DNA of 64,000 nucleotides, from contig NC_023758.2 in the NCBI RefSeq assembly GCF_000499845.2, positions 10,699,927 through 10,763,926 of the forward strand, read 5' to 3'. The notes beneath the pieces were generated by a model. It was not told where the DNA came from and did no database searches. It saw nothing but the letters and a program-made list of their open reading frames with translations. The stretch comes from Phaseolus vulgaris (taxonomy: Eukaryota > Streptophyta > Magnoliopsida > Fabales > Fabaceae). The position numbers and the translations under genes are program-made. Position 1 is the stretch's first letter. Every line of letters starts with the position of its first letter. Below are positions 12,380 to 22,607 of the stretch, piece by piece.

Positions 12380-12527
12380 TGTGAGAAAGGAAAGTTATTC
12401 TCTCGTTCATGGTTGCGGGAAGAAGAATGAGAGAAGGTAGAAGAAGAAGGAGGGTACAAAACACGTAAGAGAATAAAACTTATTTCATTATTGATTCTAA
12501 AATTAAATTCCTCTACAAAGATGGGAA

Positions 12528-12581
<54 letters not shown>

Positions 12582-12637
12582 AAATATTTTGCCTAAAATA
12601 GAAAACAGAAAACTGATGAAGATCAATTATCTTAACA
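12380..12637 (-). repeat. Copia 3' LTR (left copy)
   Basis: It matches 18897-19128 over most of its length, with shared blocks 'TTCATGGTTGCGGGAAGAAG', 'TTTCATTATTGATTCTAAAA' and the end 'TTATCTTAACA'. It contains a (TA)n(TG)n microsatellite absent from the other copy. The extra ~130 bases next to the primer site in the right copy are missing here, suggesting end loss. Confidence 0.75.
12529..12580. repeat. (TA)n(TG)n microsatellite
   Basis: An uninterrupted alternating run of about 11 TA units followed by about 15 TG units within the left copia LTR. The sister LTR lacks it, so it expanded after insertion. Confidence 0.95.
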
Positions 12638-12650
12638 TCCTCCCCTCATG
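12638..12650 (-). promoter_or_regulatory. Copia polypurine tract
   Basis: The minus strand reads CATGAGGGGAGGA directly before the LTR start TGTTAAG. This is the expected primer for plus-strand DNA synthesis. Confidence 0.75.
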
Positions 12651-13065
12651 TTGGATGATGTATAATCATCATTCCCAACTTGCTAACAAAGGATTGAGAA
12701 TTAATCTGATTTAGGGTTTTCGTGAAAACATCGACCAACTAATTGGAAGATCATATGGGTAATAAACGAAGGAAATTACTCTGAATTTTCTCACAAAACC
12801 ACGTGGCAGTCTATGTCGATGTACTTTGTTTGTTCATGGAAAGTCGATTTGGGAGAAATATGGTGTGTTGATGCATTATCACAATAGAGGATAGTAGGGG
12901 AAAAAATTTGTATATGTTGGTCACGAAGAATATAGTTAATCACTGTAACTCACAAGTTGTAGTCGTTAGGGCTTTGTACTCAACTGCAGAGGATGATCGA
13001 GAAACAATGTTATGTTTCTTTAACTTCCATGATATTAGAGAGGAGCCTAGGAAAATGCAAAAGCT
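12651..13065 (-). pseudogene. Copia RNase H C-terminal part
   Basis: Minus-strand frames show the usual end of copia RNase H: a block reading through 'TKHIEIDCHF'-like and 'DVFTK'-like sequence and a final 'SKLGM' stretch, with several substitutions and stops. It is interrupted at 13066-13070 by the solo LTR and continues at 14699. Confidence 0.6.
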
Positions 13066-13070
13066 TGTTG

Positions 13071-14693
13071 TGTTGAAGATGGATGCTGCCCCTTCAAGAC
13101 AAAGTGTTTGATGAAGTTAAATGTGTAATTTTCCTTAGTGTTTGTATTTTTCTTTAAGGATATCTTAGGTATAGATTAGAGGTTGGTTAAGGTAGGCTTT
13201 TAGCTGGGTAACACACCTCTTAACCCCTGACCATGTGATAAGAGCAAGCACAAGTTTTATGAAAATGTTTTTTCACATGTTTTGCAAAAATATCCTCTAC
13301 TGCATAGAAAATGAATATGTTCTTCTCTAAATGAATAGATTCTTTTCTTAACTGATGCTTTGATTAAGTGTTTTTGAAAATCATGTTTTATGCATCAAGT
13401 ATCTTAACTAAGTTTTCATTTCATCAAAACGACTGTGTTTCACTTGATAAAAAGTTCTTGTTATCGTTTTGAAAATGAATATGTTCTTCTGTAAATGAAT
13501 AGATTCTTTTTAGTCTGGTGCCATGTTTCTCTTAAACGGTTTTTCACAGTTTTATCCTTGCACCAGAGTGTTTGACTAAGTCTCCTACATATAACAAAAT
13601 CTTTCACTGCCTTTGAAAATAAATTTGTTCATTTTATTTTCAATCTGTTCTTTTTGTAACACCTTTAACTATTTTTTGAAAGTTTGTTATAAAACGTTTC
13701 CTATAGAAAGAGAGTTTGTTCTGGCTTTAAAAATTTGTTCATATAATTGAGAAAACTAGTTTTACAACTGAGACATAGATTTCAGAGGATTAGCACGGGT
13801 TCTTGAAAGATTTTTCAAATCAAAGTGTGTTTGTTCTTGTTTGGCTCTATGGCTTTGTTAGAGGTGTTGTCACTATGTGAGCAATTTGTTCTACTGGTCT
13901 AAGGCAGATTTCTGCATTCTCTATCAGGTGTATTCGTTTCATATTTCAATTTCCTGTAAAGTGTGGTTGTAAACTTTTCTTGATAGGGTTTCTTGAAGAG
14001 TTGTGTGTGTTGGAATAGTGTTTTTCAGCAAGGTGTGCCATGTTCTTGTAGGGTTCAAGAATAGTGGTTTTTGTAATTATTTTGAATTGTGGTTTAGTGT
14101 ATTTCATCTTGGATTAGGTGAAGACTGAATGTAGCTCATTTGAGTGAACCAGTATAATTGTTTTGTGTTCATTCTCTCTTAATCCCTGCACTCAATAATC
14201 GTTGATCAAACTAATCTGTCAAGAAATAAATCTATTCAATTGTGTTTGAATCTGTTCTTTCTGGGTACGTGTATACTGTTCTTGATTTTCTAGAAAACCT
14301 TATGAAGAACTTCTGTGTAAATCTATATGTGTTGTGAAACATAATTGGAATTCATATTCTGTGAAAGTTAATTCAATCTGTTAATTGGTTTAAAAACAAG
14401 AATTGATTTTGTATTCAAGGGTTGTGATTAACTGTTGTAGCTCTCTGATTTTATCCTGGAAAATCAATTTGAACTTTGACTGCAGATCATCTAATTCAAC
14501 CTTAAAATAAAAAATCATTCAACTGAGATAAATGTCTTAAAGTACATAAGCAGTATAAAATAAATATGTTCATTGTTAAATAAATCGATTTATTTTCTTT
14601 GTACTGATAAAAATTGAATCTATGCGAAAGTTTTAAAAGCTCAATTCACCCCCCCCCCCCCCCTCTTGAACTTTGACACTATTGAACCCAACA
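13071..14693. mobile_element. Solo LTR no. 2, flanked by TGTTG
   Basis: A 1623-bp block begins TGTTGAAGATGG and ends GAACCCAACA. It is flanked by a perfect 5-bp duplication TGTTG (13066-13070 and 14694-14698). Removing it rejoins the RNase H reading of the copia element, which confirms both ends. A poly-C run (about 14648-14663) lies near its right end. The 'GACTGAATGTAGCTC...GAACCAGTATAA' segment (about 14126-14157) resembles LTRs of plant sireviruses; that family assignment is an inference. No internal coding sequence remains. Confidence 0.85.
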
Positions 14694-14698
14694 TGTTG

Positions 14699-15150
14699 TA
14701 GAACGTCTTGTGTTAGGATAAGATGCCTAATCAGAGTTACTAAAGGCCTTGATGTGAATCTCATAATTAGCATCAAAGAACAACCCTTGTGCAGGGTTAG
14801 CCTTAATGTAACAAATAATGTGTTGAATAGCCTGTTGATGATGAGTTGTGGTTTCTTGTAAGAATTGGCTAAGAAGATGAACAACAAAGCTTAAGGTTGG
14901 CCTAGTGTTGGTGAGATATAAGAGTTCCCAATGATTCCCCTAAAAGAATCAGGATTACATAGTTTGTCCAAACTTCAAAAAGAATTTTGTTAGTGGACAT
15001 GAGAGGTGTGTGAAAAAGCTTATAAGCATTCCAGTTTCTTTTAAGATGTCTAAGGACATGAGAGGTGTTGTCAATGTAACTAATGTTATCTAAGGGCTCA
15101 AAAATAGAATCAAGATGATAAGCAAAATATTGCACATGATTATTATCATA
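14699..15150 (-). pseudogene. Copia RNase H start and RT C-terminus
   Basis: Minus-strand frames give an RNase H start ('NTRRST' and an 'SRSSA'-like block near 14699-14830), preceded by the end of RT ('SHVLRHLKRNWNAYKLF', 14902-15135). The RT palm with its catalytic box is absent: integrase sequence follows directly at 15153. Confidence 0.65.
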
Positions 15151-15152
15151 AT

Positions 15153-15746
15153 CTAAAGCCTTTTTTTGTCGTAAAAGATAACATTTCTTCTAATAGGAAT
15201 TTCTATATTTTTAGTGTCTAACAAAGCATAACCTTTAATTCCATATTTATATCCAATAAAAGCACATTTTCTATATCTTGGTTCAAGGTTGGTCTGATTG
15301 TTTTCAAGGCTAAAAGCAAAACATAGAGATCCAAAAAATTTAAAATCAAGATAGGTGGGTAGTTTATATAGTAGTTCATAAGGAGATATATTTTTCAGAA
15401 TAACAGAAGGTAATCTATTTATCAAATAAATCGTTTGAGCAACAACATATGACCAATAAGCCTTAGGAAATCTGAATTAAAATAACAAACTGTAAGTAAC
15501 ATTAAGAATGTGTTGATGTTTTTTCTCAACAACAACATTCTATTGAGGAGTTTCAATACAAGATGTTTGATGAACAATACTAAGTGTTTTATACAATTCA
15601 TTAAATGTAAATTATTTTCCACTGTCAGGCCTAATAATCTGAATACCATCTTTAAACTGATTTCTAACATATAAAACAAAATTGTATAGAAAAGATCTAG
15701 TTTCAGATTTGGTTTTCATAAGGTATATCCAAGTATGTCTAGAATG
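15153..15746 (-). pseudogene. Copia integrase C-terminal half
   Basis: The frame at 15153-15425 reads 'INRLPSVILKNISPYELLY', 'FGSLCFAF' and 'CAFIGYKYGIKGYALLD', typical of copia integrase just before RT. At 15422-15740 the catalytic core is recognisable but frameshifted. The core is split by a solo LTR at 15747-16855. Confidence 0.75.
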
Positions 15747-16855
15747 TGTTGAACCAAGTGGTGTTCAAGCTTTGAAGAATCCAAACCCTTTGAAGGATGA
15801 TGAAGGCTGGTTGTGCTTGCTGTTACTGAGCTTTCTTAGATATGATATGGGGTAGATTTAATATGTAATCCACTCTTGACTGAATCCAAAGCATAAACAC
15901 TCTCAATCCTTTTAAAAGAAAAGTGTTTTTCAAGCTAAGTGAAAAACAACTTGTTGTTTTGTCGAAACAACCGATTGTTTTATACTTAGGTGTTTCTAGA
16001 AAAGGTTGAAAATTGTTTTTCAAATGGTTGAGTTGTCAAAACCAAAACAACCGATTGATTCGTGGAAACAACCGATTGTTTGCTTTGGTACCATAACAAA
16101 AAACTGGTTTGTGCTTTGACTGAGCATTAAATGATTTTCCAACTGTTTACGCTCCAGTTTTTAATGCTTTGACCAATCTTTAAATGCAATTAATAGTTTG
16201 TTAAGATTTGATAACAAACAACAACTTTGATTATATACAGAAAAACAAATTTGAGTTTATCACTGATTTTGCTTAAGAGAAAAAGTTGAGATTGCTTAGA
16301 GATTGAGATTGATCAAAGAGTGTGAGCTAGGATTTTTTGCTTGTATTGATTTTATATTAGTTCTGTAACAAGTGTAATCCTTGTATCTGTTGAAAGAAAC
16401 CTTGTGTGTTTGCTGAGAAGTGTTGTGTGTTCTTGAGGGGATCAAGATCAGCATTCTTAGTGTTGGTGTGTTGACCAAGAGAAGTGTGTGTCTTAAGGGG
16501 ATCAATGTCACTTCTTTGGTTGTGTTGTAAGTGATCTAGGTTTGATTGCTTAGTGGAATTCCTCAGTGGTTTCTGAGAAGACTGGATGTAGCTCTGGGTT
16601 TATAGTGAACCAATATAAATCTCTGTGTGCATTTTCTCTATCCCTTAACTCTTTAAATTCAATTTTTATATTCGTAAACTGGTATAAACAACCGATTGTT
16701 TTTCCGGTGCTGTGCTTTTTACTTTGTGTTTTGAAAACTGATTTCTTAATCAAGATATTCTCGAATTAATTTCATTCAAGGCTTAAAAGTTTTCGAAAAC
16801 CCTTTTTAAACCATTCACCCCCCTCCCCTCTAGTTTAAAGCCATACATTCTAACA
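15747..16855. mobile_element. Solo LTR no. 1, inserted in copia integrase
   Basis: A 1109-bp block begins TGTTGAACC and ends ATTCTAACA. It is flanked by near-identical five-mers (GAATG at 15742-15746, TAATG at 16856-16860). Integrase reads across the site once the block is ignored. It shares layout with solo LTR no. 2: a 'GACTGGATGTAGCTC...GAACCAATATAA' segment (16580-16617) and a C-rich run near the right end (about 16818-16829). It carries several copies of an ACAACCGATTGT motif. Confidence 0.8.
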
Positions 16856-18755
16856 TAATGATCATCAAATATAGTTATAAAATATTTGTGTCCATGAACA
16901 AAGAGAATGCTAACAAGACCCCGTATATCAAGATGAATTAGATTGAAAACATTTAAAGAATATTACTTTGTTGAAAATGAAGTTTATGTTGTTTTGCAAA
17001 ATGATAAATATCACAAGCAGTTTTAGAAACAAAATTTACATAGGAAGTTTTTTTGCAAATTAATCAATGGGTTTTCTGTGAGGATGTCTTAATCTGTAAT
17101 GCCAAAGATCCACATTATATTCTTTATAGTTAATTAAAAATATGTTATTCTTGAGATTAGGTTTAAAATAACGAAGTCTAGGCCCTAGCAAAGATCAACT
17201 TGTCCAATCATCTTGCATGAACTATTGTTCTGAATTTGATATGTCTTAAGAGAAAAAGTTAGTTTGTAGTTTAAATCTTCAATTAACCTTTGTACATAAA
17301 TGATATTAAAAGAAAATTCATGTATATATATATATAATGACAAAATTTTTGGAAAACTGTATAGTTCTAGGCATGATAAGCAATGATGAAAGAACCATTA
17401 GACAATTTTATATTGATGGGTTTAATTTTATAGAATGTCACAAAGTGTTCTTTAATGCAAGTAACATGTTGAGTGGCACCAATGTAACAGATGCAAGAGA
17501 CCTTACCTTTTGTCTGTGTTTATGGTGCAATAAAATCAGCATTGTACCTTTGAATTTGATTGATGTGGATGATTCTAAGAGTTGTAAGAGATTTTGCATT
17601 TGCTCTGTTGTGAAGGGATTACTTTCTTGCTTTTCTTCTAGATTGAAACTCTATTGTAAAGACTCATTCTTTACATTGAGATTACAAGTACTTTCTTGAT
17701 TGGTAGGAATTTTTTCAATCTTTGGTTTATACTGTGGAGGATATCCATGTTTAAAGTAACATTCATCCATCGTATGACTCAATTTACAATAATAGGAACA
17801 TTATTTATCTTGGTTATTAGATTTTCCTCTACCTTTGCCTTGACGACGATAACCATTTTCTCTTCCTTGTGATATCCAAAAACTCTGATTTTGATTGTTT
17901 TAATGTTGTGATTGCCAATAACCATGTTCTTGTTGTTTTTATTTCTTAGCAATATTGAGAATAACCTTTATTTCAGTAGAACCAATGAGTTGCCTCTCTT
18001 GTTGAATCACCAAAACAAAAAACTTTGTTTATGTTGAGAAAAGGTTCCATAAGAAGAATTTGGGTTTTTCTAAGTATTATAAATTTTACTAAGACCTTTT
18101 AGAAAATTCATAACATTCAGATTCTCTATAATGAGAAGTAATCTTGAATAAGTCACAACTGTAGGGGATGCCACAAATGCAACTAGGTATAAGCCATATA
18201 AATTCAAGCTCTTCCCAAAAGGCCTTTAGATCTGTAAAAATTGAGTGACATTTCTTTCACCTTGTTTAATATAGTGAACTTCTTAAAGCAAATATGAGAT
18301 CCAAAAGTGATCTCCTTTAGAAATCCTTTCCTTCAAATCTTCCAGAGATTTTTAACAACATTAATGTAAACAACACTCTTAACAAATTGAGGAGTTAGAG
18401 TTCTTTTAATCCAAGATAGAACCATGACATTACACCTTTCTCACACATCAACATTAAGATCGTTATTAATGGGTTTAAAAAATACTCCCATCAACAAACT
18501 TCAATTTGTCTTAGAAAGAAGAGCTCTTTTCATATTTATGCTCCATGTATGATAATTCATTTCATTAAGTGGGGGAGAAACAAGAATCAATCTGGAGCAG
18601 ATAATAAGGGCTGATGGGGTTCAAATACTGATTAACACTAGAAAAAAAATTCTAACATAGGTGATTCCATTCTTGTTTCTTGATAAAGAAAATAAAAAAA
18701 AAATAACATATAACAAAAGAAAAGATTGCAGCAGAAGCAAAGCATGCATTAACCT
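16856..18755 (-). pseudogene. Copia gag, pre-integrase and integrase N-terminal half
   Basis: Around 17000-17140 the minus strand carries the GAG-pre-integrase zinc segment (His-rich block, then 'KTACDIYHFAKQHK'). Around 17745-17830 a gag zinc knuckle is present ('KLSHTMDECYFKHGYPP'), but its first spacing is C-x3-C rather than C-x2-C. Gag sequence extends to roughly 18600 with many stops. The order fits a copia polyprotein; nothing here is intact. Confidence 0.65.
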
Positions 18756-18767
18756 GCTCTGATACCA
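18756..18767 (-). promoter_or_regulatory. Copia primer-binding site
   Basis: The minus strand reads TGGTATCAGAGC, an exact 12-base complement to the 3' end of initiator methionine tRNA. Confidence 0.85.
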
Positions 18768-19128
18768 TAAAAAATATGGTAATACACGTGTGAGGGCAAA
18801 AATGTAAACACAATAAGCAAGGACAAAATTGTAAAAATACAACAAGCTAATATCCTTGAGAAAAAGCATAAGAACACTCTCAAATACAGTAGATAGTGTG
18901 ACAAATGAAAGTTGTTCTCTTATTCATGGTTGCGGGAAGAAGAAGTAGAAAAGGGAGAAAAGGAAAAGGGAGAAGAAGAATGAGGGTAAGAGAACAAAAC
19001 TTGTTTCATTATTGATTCTAAAAATGTATTTTACTACAAAGATGAAAAATACATATAGGCAAATATTTTTCCTAAAACAGAAAACTAACAATCCTAACAA
19101 AAAACAGATGAAGACAATTATCTTAACA
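18768..19128 (-). repeat. Copia 5' LTR (right copy)
   Basis: The outer ~230 bases (18897-19128) match the left LTR. The inner ~130 bases up to the primer site have no counterpart in the left copy. The inner edge is set by the primer site and the outer edge by 'TTATCTTAACA'. The terminal base next to the primer site is not the usual CA, so the inner edge is slightly uncertain. Confidence 0.65.
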
Positions 19129-19344
19129 GATAATGTCCTCGCTCTGAAAGATTTTTCATGAGTGTTTTGAAGGTATTGACAAATGATGAGTCCATCTCAA
19201 GATTGAAGGAAGTCAAAATGATAGTTCGACTTCTAGTAAAAACTAAAAAACTTTGTGGTATGGAAAATTTTTACCCAACCCAAGATAAGGGCCAAATGTT
19301 CTTACTAGAAAAGAGTATGATTCTCTCTAAATGTAAAGAGTTAT
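19129..19344 (+). other. Host DNA sliver between the copia and Tat elements
   Basis: 216 bases of sequence belonging to neither element. The first bases could continue the coiled-coil frame that ends at 12379. A plus frame from 19158 is open up to the Tat insertion and runs only a few codons past it on the far side. No family recognised. Confidence 0.4.
19340..19344. repeat. Target-site duplication GTTAT (left)
   Basis: GTTAT directly before the 5' LTR, repeated directly after the 3' LTR at 33826-33830. It identifies the unit as one insertion. Confidence 0.95.
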
Positions 19345-20559
19345 TGTACCGTCCTGTCCCCGGGCGTCGACCAGAGTCAAAGTCAAAGTCAACGTCAGGG
19401 CCAAGGTCAACATATGGTGGGACCACACGAAGGGCCCAAAGAAGGAAGTCAACAGAGCAACTACATAAGGCGTCGCCGAGACAAGGCGTCGTCGAGACAA
19501 GGCGTCGCCAAGATAAGGGCGTCGCCAAGGTAAGGCGTCGCCAAGCAAGTCATCAGCAGTGTTACTCCCCGATACCCATGGGTAGGAAAGACCATGGAGG
19601 GAGTGACACTACGGGAGGCTTCGGGCCCGCCTAGTTCAGAACAGTAATAAAGAGAAGGGAAAGGTGGCTTCAAGGCCATAGTACTAGCGCCAGTAGCGAG
19701 TAGCCTGACTCGTGAAGTACCCAGGTCACCTCAGGGAGACCCTTGGGATAGATACGACTCAAGAGAAGGTCATGCCCAGGGGAAACCAGGTGCAGGGTGC
19801 GAGAGGAAGGTGGATACACTCCCAGGGCGAGTGACTAGAGGTTGGGTCGCATGAGTTGGCACCCAAAAAGTCACCCCTTTGCGCCAGATGCACTCAAGGA
19901 ATGAGGACTCACACGATGAAATATCCCTCAATTGGGTTACAGTGCTGTGAGGCCCTCCACGTAGAATAACGGTCAAGTCAGGAGGACACGTGGCGGGAAG
20001 AACAGAAACATCAACGCTTTCCGGATAGTTTGTCAGGTATGAGGTAATCAAGATTATGTAATTAAGTTTACGTTTCGAACGCTTTAAGGTACTTTAAATG
20101 CTTTAAGTGTTTTGAACGTCTTAAAGGCGCCAAACGTTTTTACACCTTAAATGCGCTTTAAAGACGCTTTAAATGCTAGAGACGTTTAACTGGAGCTTTA
20201 TACGTTGGAATCGGGGATCGGACCTTTGGCAAAATTTTCCCAGAACACACTCTAGTTGCTTGCTCCAGCCCTCAGGCTACGCACAAGGGACTAGAGAAGG
20301 ATTGTTTGCTAGGACCAGAAAACAGCACACAATATACAAATCTTTACCACCTTCAGAGCGCCTTTCACGGTGCTCCGATACGAAGGTGCAGAGTTTTGGT
20401 GTTTCTTGTTAACTGACTTGAGCGTCCGAGTGCAAACGGCCGCTAGGGCGCCCATTTGTTCTCTTCTTTGCAGGTGTTCACAGATTACCAGAAAAGGGTG
20501 TCACTAGCAGACGGGCAAGGTTGCACAGAAAGACGTACCCAGGTCAACCGACAGGAACA
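19345..20559 (+). repeat. Tat element 5' LTR
   Basis: Starts TGTACCGTCC and ends CAGGAACA, and aligns end to end with 32661-33825. It is about 50 bases longer because of extra copies of a GGCGTCGCCAAG-like unit at 19468-19548. Later it contains a run of GCTTTAAA-like short repeats (20080-20185). Most differences from the 3' LTR are C/T or G/A transitions, as expected for methylated DNA. Confidence 0.95.
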
Positions 20560-20561
20560 TT

Positions 20562-20579
20562 TGGCGCCCACCGTGGGGC
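20562..20579 (+). promoter_or_regulatory. Tat primer-binding site
   Basis: TGGCGCCCACCGTGGGGC begins two bases after the LTR. It differs from the iMet-type sites of the other elements. I have not assigned the priming tRNA. Confidence 0.75.
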
Positions 20580-20682
20580 CGATTTAAAACATCAGTCCCA
20601 TCACAAGTTTCAGTTCGACAATTCCAGAGAGTTTATCAGAGCTACCATAACAACAGGAGAAATTAAGAGAAAACGTTGAAGA

Positions 20683-21850
20683 ATGAGGGCCATGAGACAA
20701 GGTCCAGCGCGCGCTACGAGCGAGGAAATGACCATGCAGCAGGGCATGGCCATGGTGCAGGGGCTGCAGGATGAGATGGCAGAATCAAGGGCGGAGCAAG
20801 AACGCATGCAGGCGGATCTTGCGGCCTCTCAGGCGAGAAATGAAGAGCTCCATCGCACAAACGAGGAATTGGGTCGCGGTTTGCGCAACAACCAAGGGCA
20901 ACGCGACCCAGATGAGACTGAACGTCTCACCCCCCCAAGGGAGTTTTCCACACCATTCTCGCTGGAGATCCTGGAGGCGTTGATCCCCAACACGTTCACA
21001 GGGCCCAAGGTGACTTTCACAGGGATGGAGGATCCCGAAGCACATCTCACCGCGTTCCACACGCAGATGGTGCTAGTAGGCGGCTCCGACGCCGTAAGAT
21101 GCAAGCTTTTCATGAGCACCTTGACGAGAATGGCCATGGATTGGTTCATTAGCCTTCCAGATGGCCATATCACCTCCTTCGCGCAGTTGTCGCAGTTATT
21201 TAGGGAGCAATACCTAGCGAACAGGGCCCCACCCCCGTCTCGTATGATCTGTTTTACGTGAAACAATATCAGGGTGAGACTTTGAAGGAGTACATCAATC
21301 GTTTCGATGCTCAAGTAGTGAAGGTTGGTACTAAGGAAGAACCCATGATCATGTACGCGTTCAGGAAAGGCGTATGCCCTGGCCCCTTTTGCGAGTCCAT
21401 CATTCGCAATTGCCCCAGGACCTTTGCTGAAATAAGGCGTCGCGCGGTGGAGCATATTGCCTCTGAGGGAGAGGTGTGTGAGAAGCGCTCGAGTGTCGCA
21501 CCCACACGCCCGAGGGCATAGACATGGGCTCAACCCGTCAGGGTCAACGAGACCACGACGTGAAGGAAGAATCAGGAAGGGAGACGCCCTTACGAGGCGA
21601 GAAAACCCCAACCCAGGGGTCAAGCGGGAGGAAATCGTCCGGCCAAGGAAAGGGCCAGACCAACAAGGTACGACTTCGTGGTGGAGTTGAAGGACCTGAT
21701 CGCCGTAGCTAATATAGCCGAAAGATTGAGGCGACCAGCGAAGTCTGACAAGGTGTTGGGGCCTCGCAAGGACTCTTGGTGTGAGTTCCACGAAGCTTTC
21801 GGTCACCATATCAACAACTGCCTATCGCTGGGGTACCAGTAAGACGAGTT
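20683..21850 (+). pseudogene. Tat gag, frameshifted
   Basis: Opens at ATG 20683 with a Met/Gln/Glu-rich coiled coil, then the gag core ('EALIPNTFTGPKVTF', 'AHLTAFHTQMVL', 'LTRMAMDWFISLPD', 'FAQLSQLFREQYLANRA'). A frameshift near 21230-21245 moves the core to the frame of 21258-21521 ('QGETLKEYINRFDAQVV', 'RKGVCPGPFCESI'). Stops follow at about 21520 and within the basic linker. A zinc-binding-like 'WCEFHEAFGHHINNC' lies near 21780-21825, with a stop soon after. The order matches Tat gag; the protein is not producible as one chain. Confidence 0.85.
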
Positions 21851-21866
21851 AGTAAAAAGCGGGTTC

Positions 21867-22583
21867 TTGAAGGATTATCTCACTGAACCTGCCACGACCG
21901 TAGCACTGCCAGAACCAGCGGAGGATCAAGCGCATGAGATGCTGGTCCACGGCGAAGTTCACACCATTTCTGGTGGTTTTTCGGGAGGGGGACTCACTGC
22001 ATCCCAACGCAAGAAATATGCGAGGGGAGTAAATTCGGTTGATGAAAAAATCTCAGGCGACCCGTGGGAGTCAGACCTCGTGTTCACTAGGGTGGACCTA
22101 CAAGATGTCGTCCCGCACGACAATGATCCCGTGGTCATTTCGGTTGTCACGGCTGGAAGGAAGGTGAACAGGGTTCTAGTCGACCAGGGAAGCTCGGTAG
22201 ACGTTATGTTTTGGTCGAAATTCAACAAGCTACGGTTGTCCCCCGACCTTTTGTGACCCTACATCGGATGCTTGTATGGGTTTTTCGACAACCAGGTGGA
22301 AGTGCGTGGCTACTTGAAGTTGAGGACGACATTCACAGATGGAGCGGCCTCACGTACTGAAAGCATTCGGTACTTAGTTGTGAACGCCAATTCGGCTTAA
22401 AACATCATGTTGGGAAAACCGGCGTTAAATAGGCTGAGAGCAGTATCCTCCACGCGCCACATGAAGATGAAGCTGCCGGATCTCAGTGGCAAGGTGATCG
22501 TCATCAAGTCAGATCAAGAAGAAGCGCGAAAATGCTATGAAAACAGTTTAAAGACAAAGAGAGGTGTGTTCATGGTATTCTAA
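21867..22583 (+). pseudogene. Tat aspartic protease region
   Basis: The frame 21867-22256 contains the retropepsin box 'VLVDQGSSVDVMFW' (about 22174-22215), with the catalytic Asp and Gly-Ser present. A stop at 22254-22256 cuts it. The remainder continues in frame with a further stop near 22400 and 'NIMLGKPALNRLRAV', the conserved second half of gypsy protease. Two nonsense codons make it inactive as a continuous product. Confidence 0.8.
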
Positions 22584-22607
22584 CGTCCATCGAGTTCAGA
22601 CACAGCG

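Larger units (their letters stand above)
12380..19128 (-). mobile_element. Ty1/copia retrotransposon, decayed, hosting two solo LTRs
   Basis: On the minus strand, from right to left, the order is LTR, iMet-type primer site, gag with a degenerate knuckle, GAG-pre-integrase zinc segment, integrase, only the C-terminal end of RT, RNase H, polypurine tract, LTR. Two unrelated solo LTRs are inserted in it, one in integrase and one in RNase H. Flanking five-mers (GAAAG left, GATAA right) do not match well, so the left LTR is probably end-truncated. It interrupts the coiled-coil reading frame that ends at 12379. Confidence 0.8.

Noticed and set aside
12529..12580. Alternating TA/TG tract as a possible regulatory or origin element
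   Set aside because: It is a simple microsatellite in one LTR and is absent from the sister LTR.
14640..14665. Poly-C run as a possible assembly gap or artefact
   Set aside because: A similar C-rich run occurs near the right end of the other solo LTR, so it is probably a feature of these LTRs, although its exact length may be unreliable.
20829..21809. 326-aa minus-strand open frame opposite Tat gag
   Set aside because: It is the longest frame opposite gag but shows no recognisable domain and mirrors the GC-rich gag coding strand; the plus strand has clear gag motifs.
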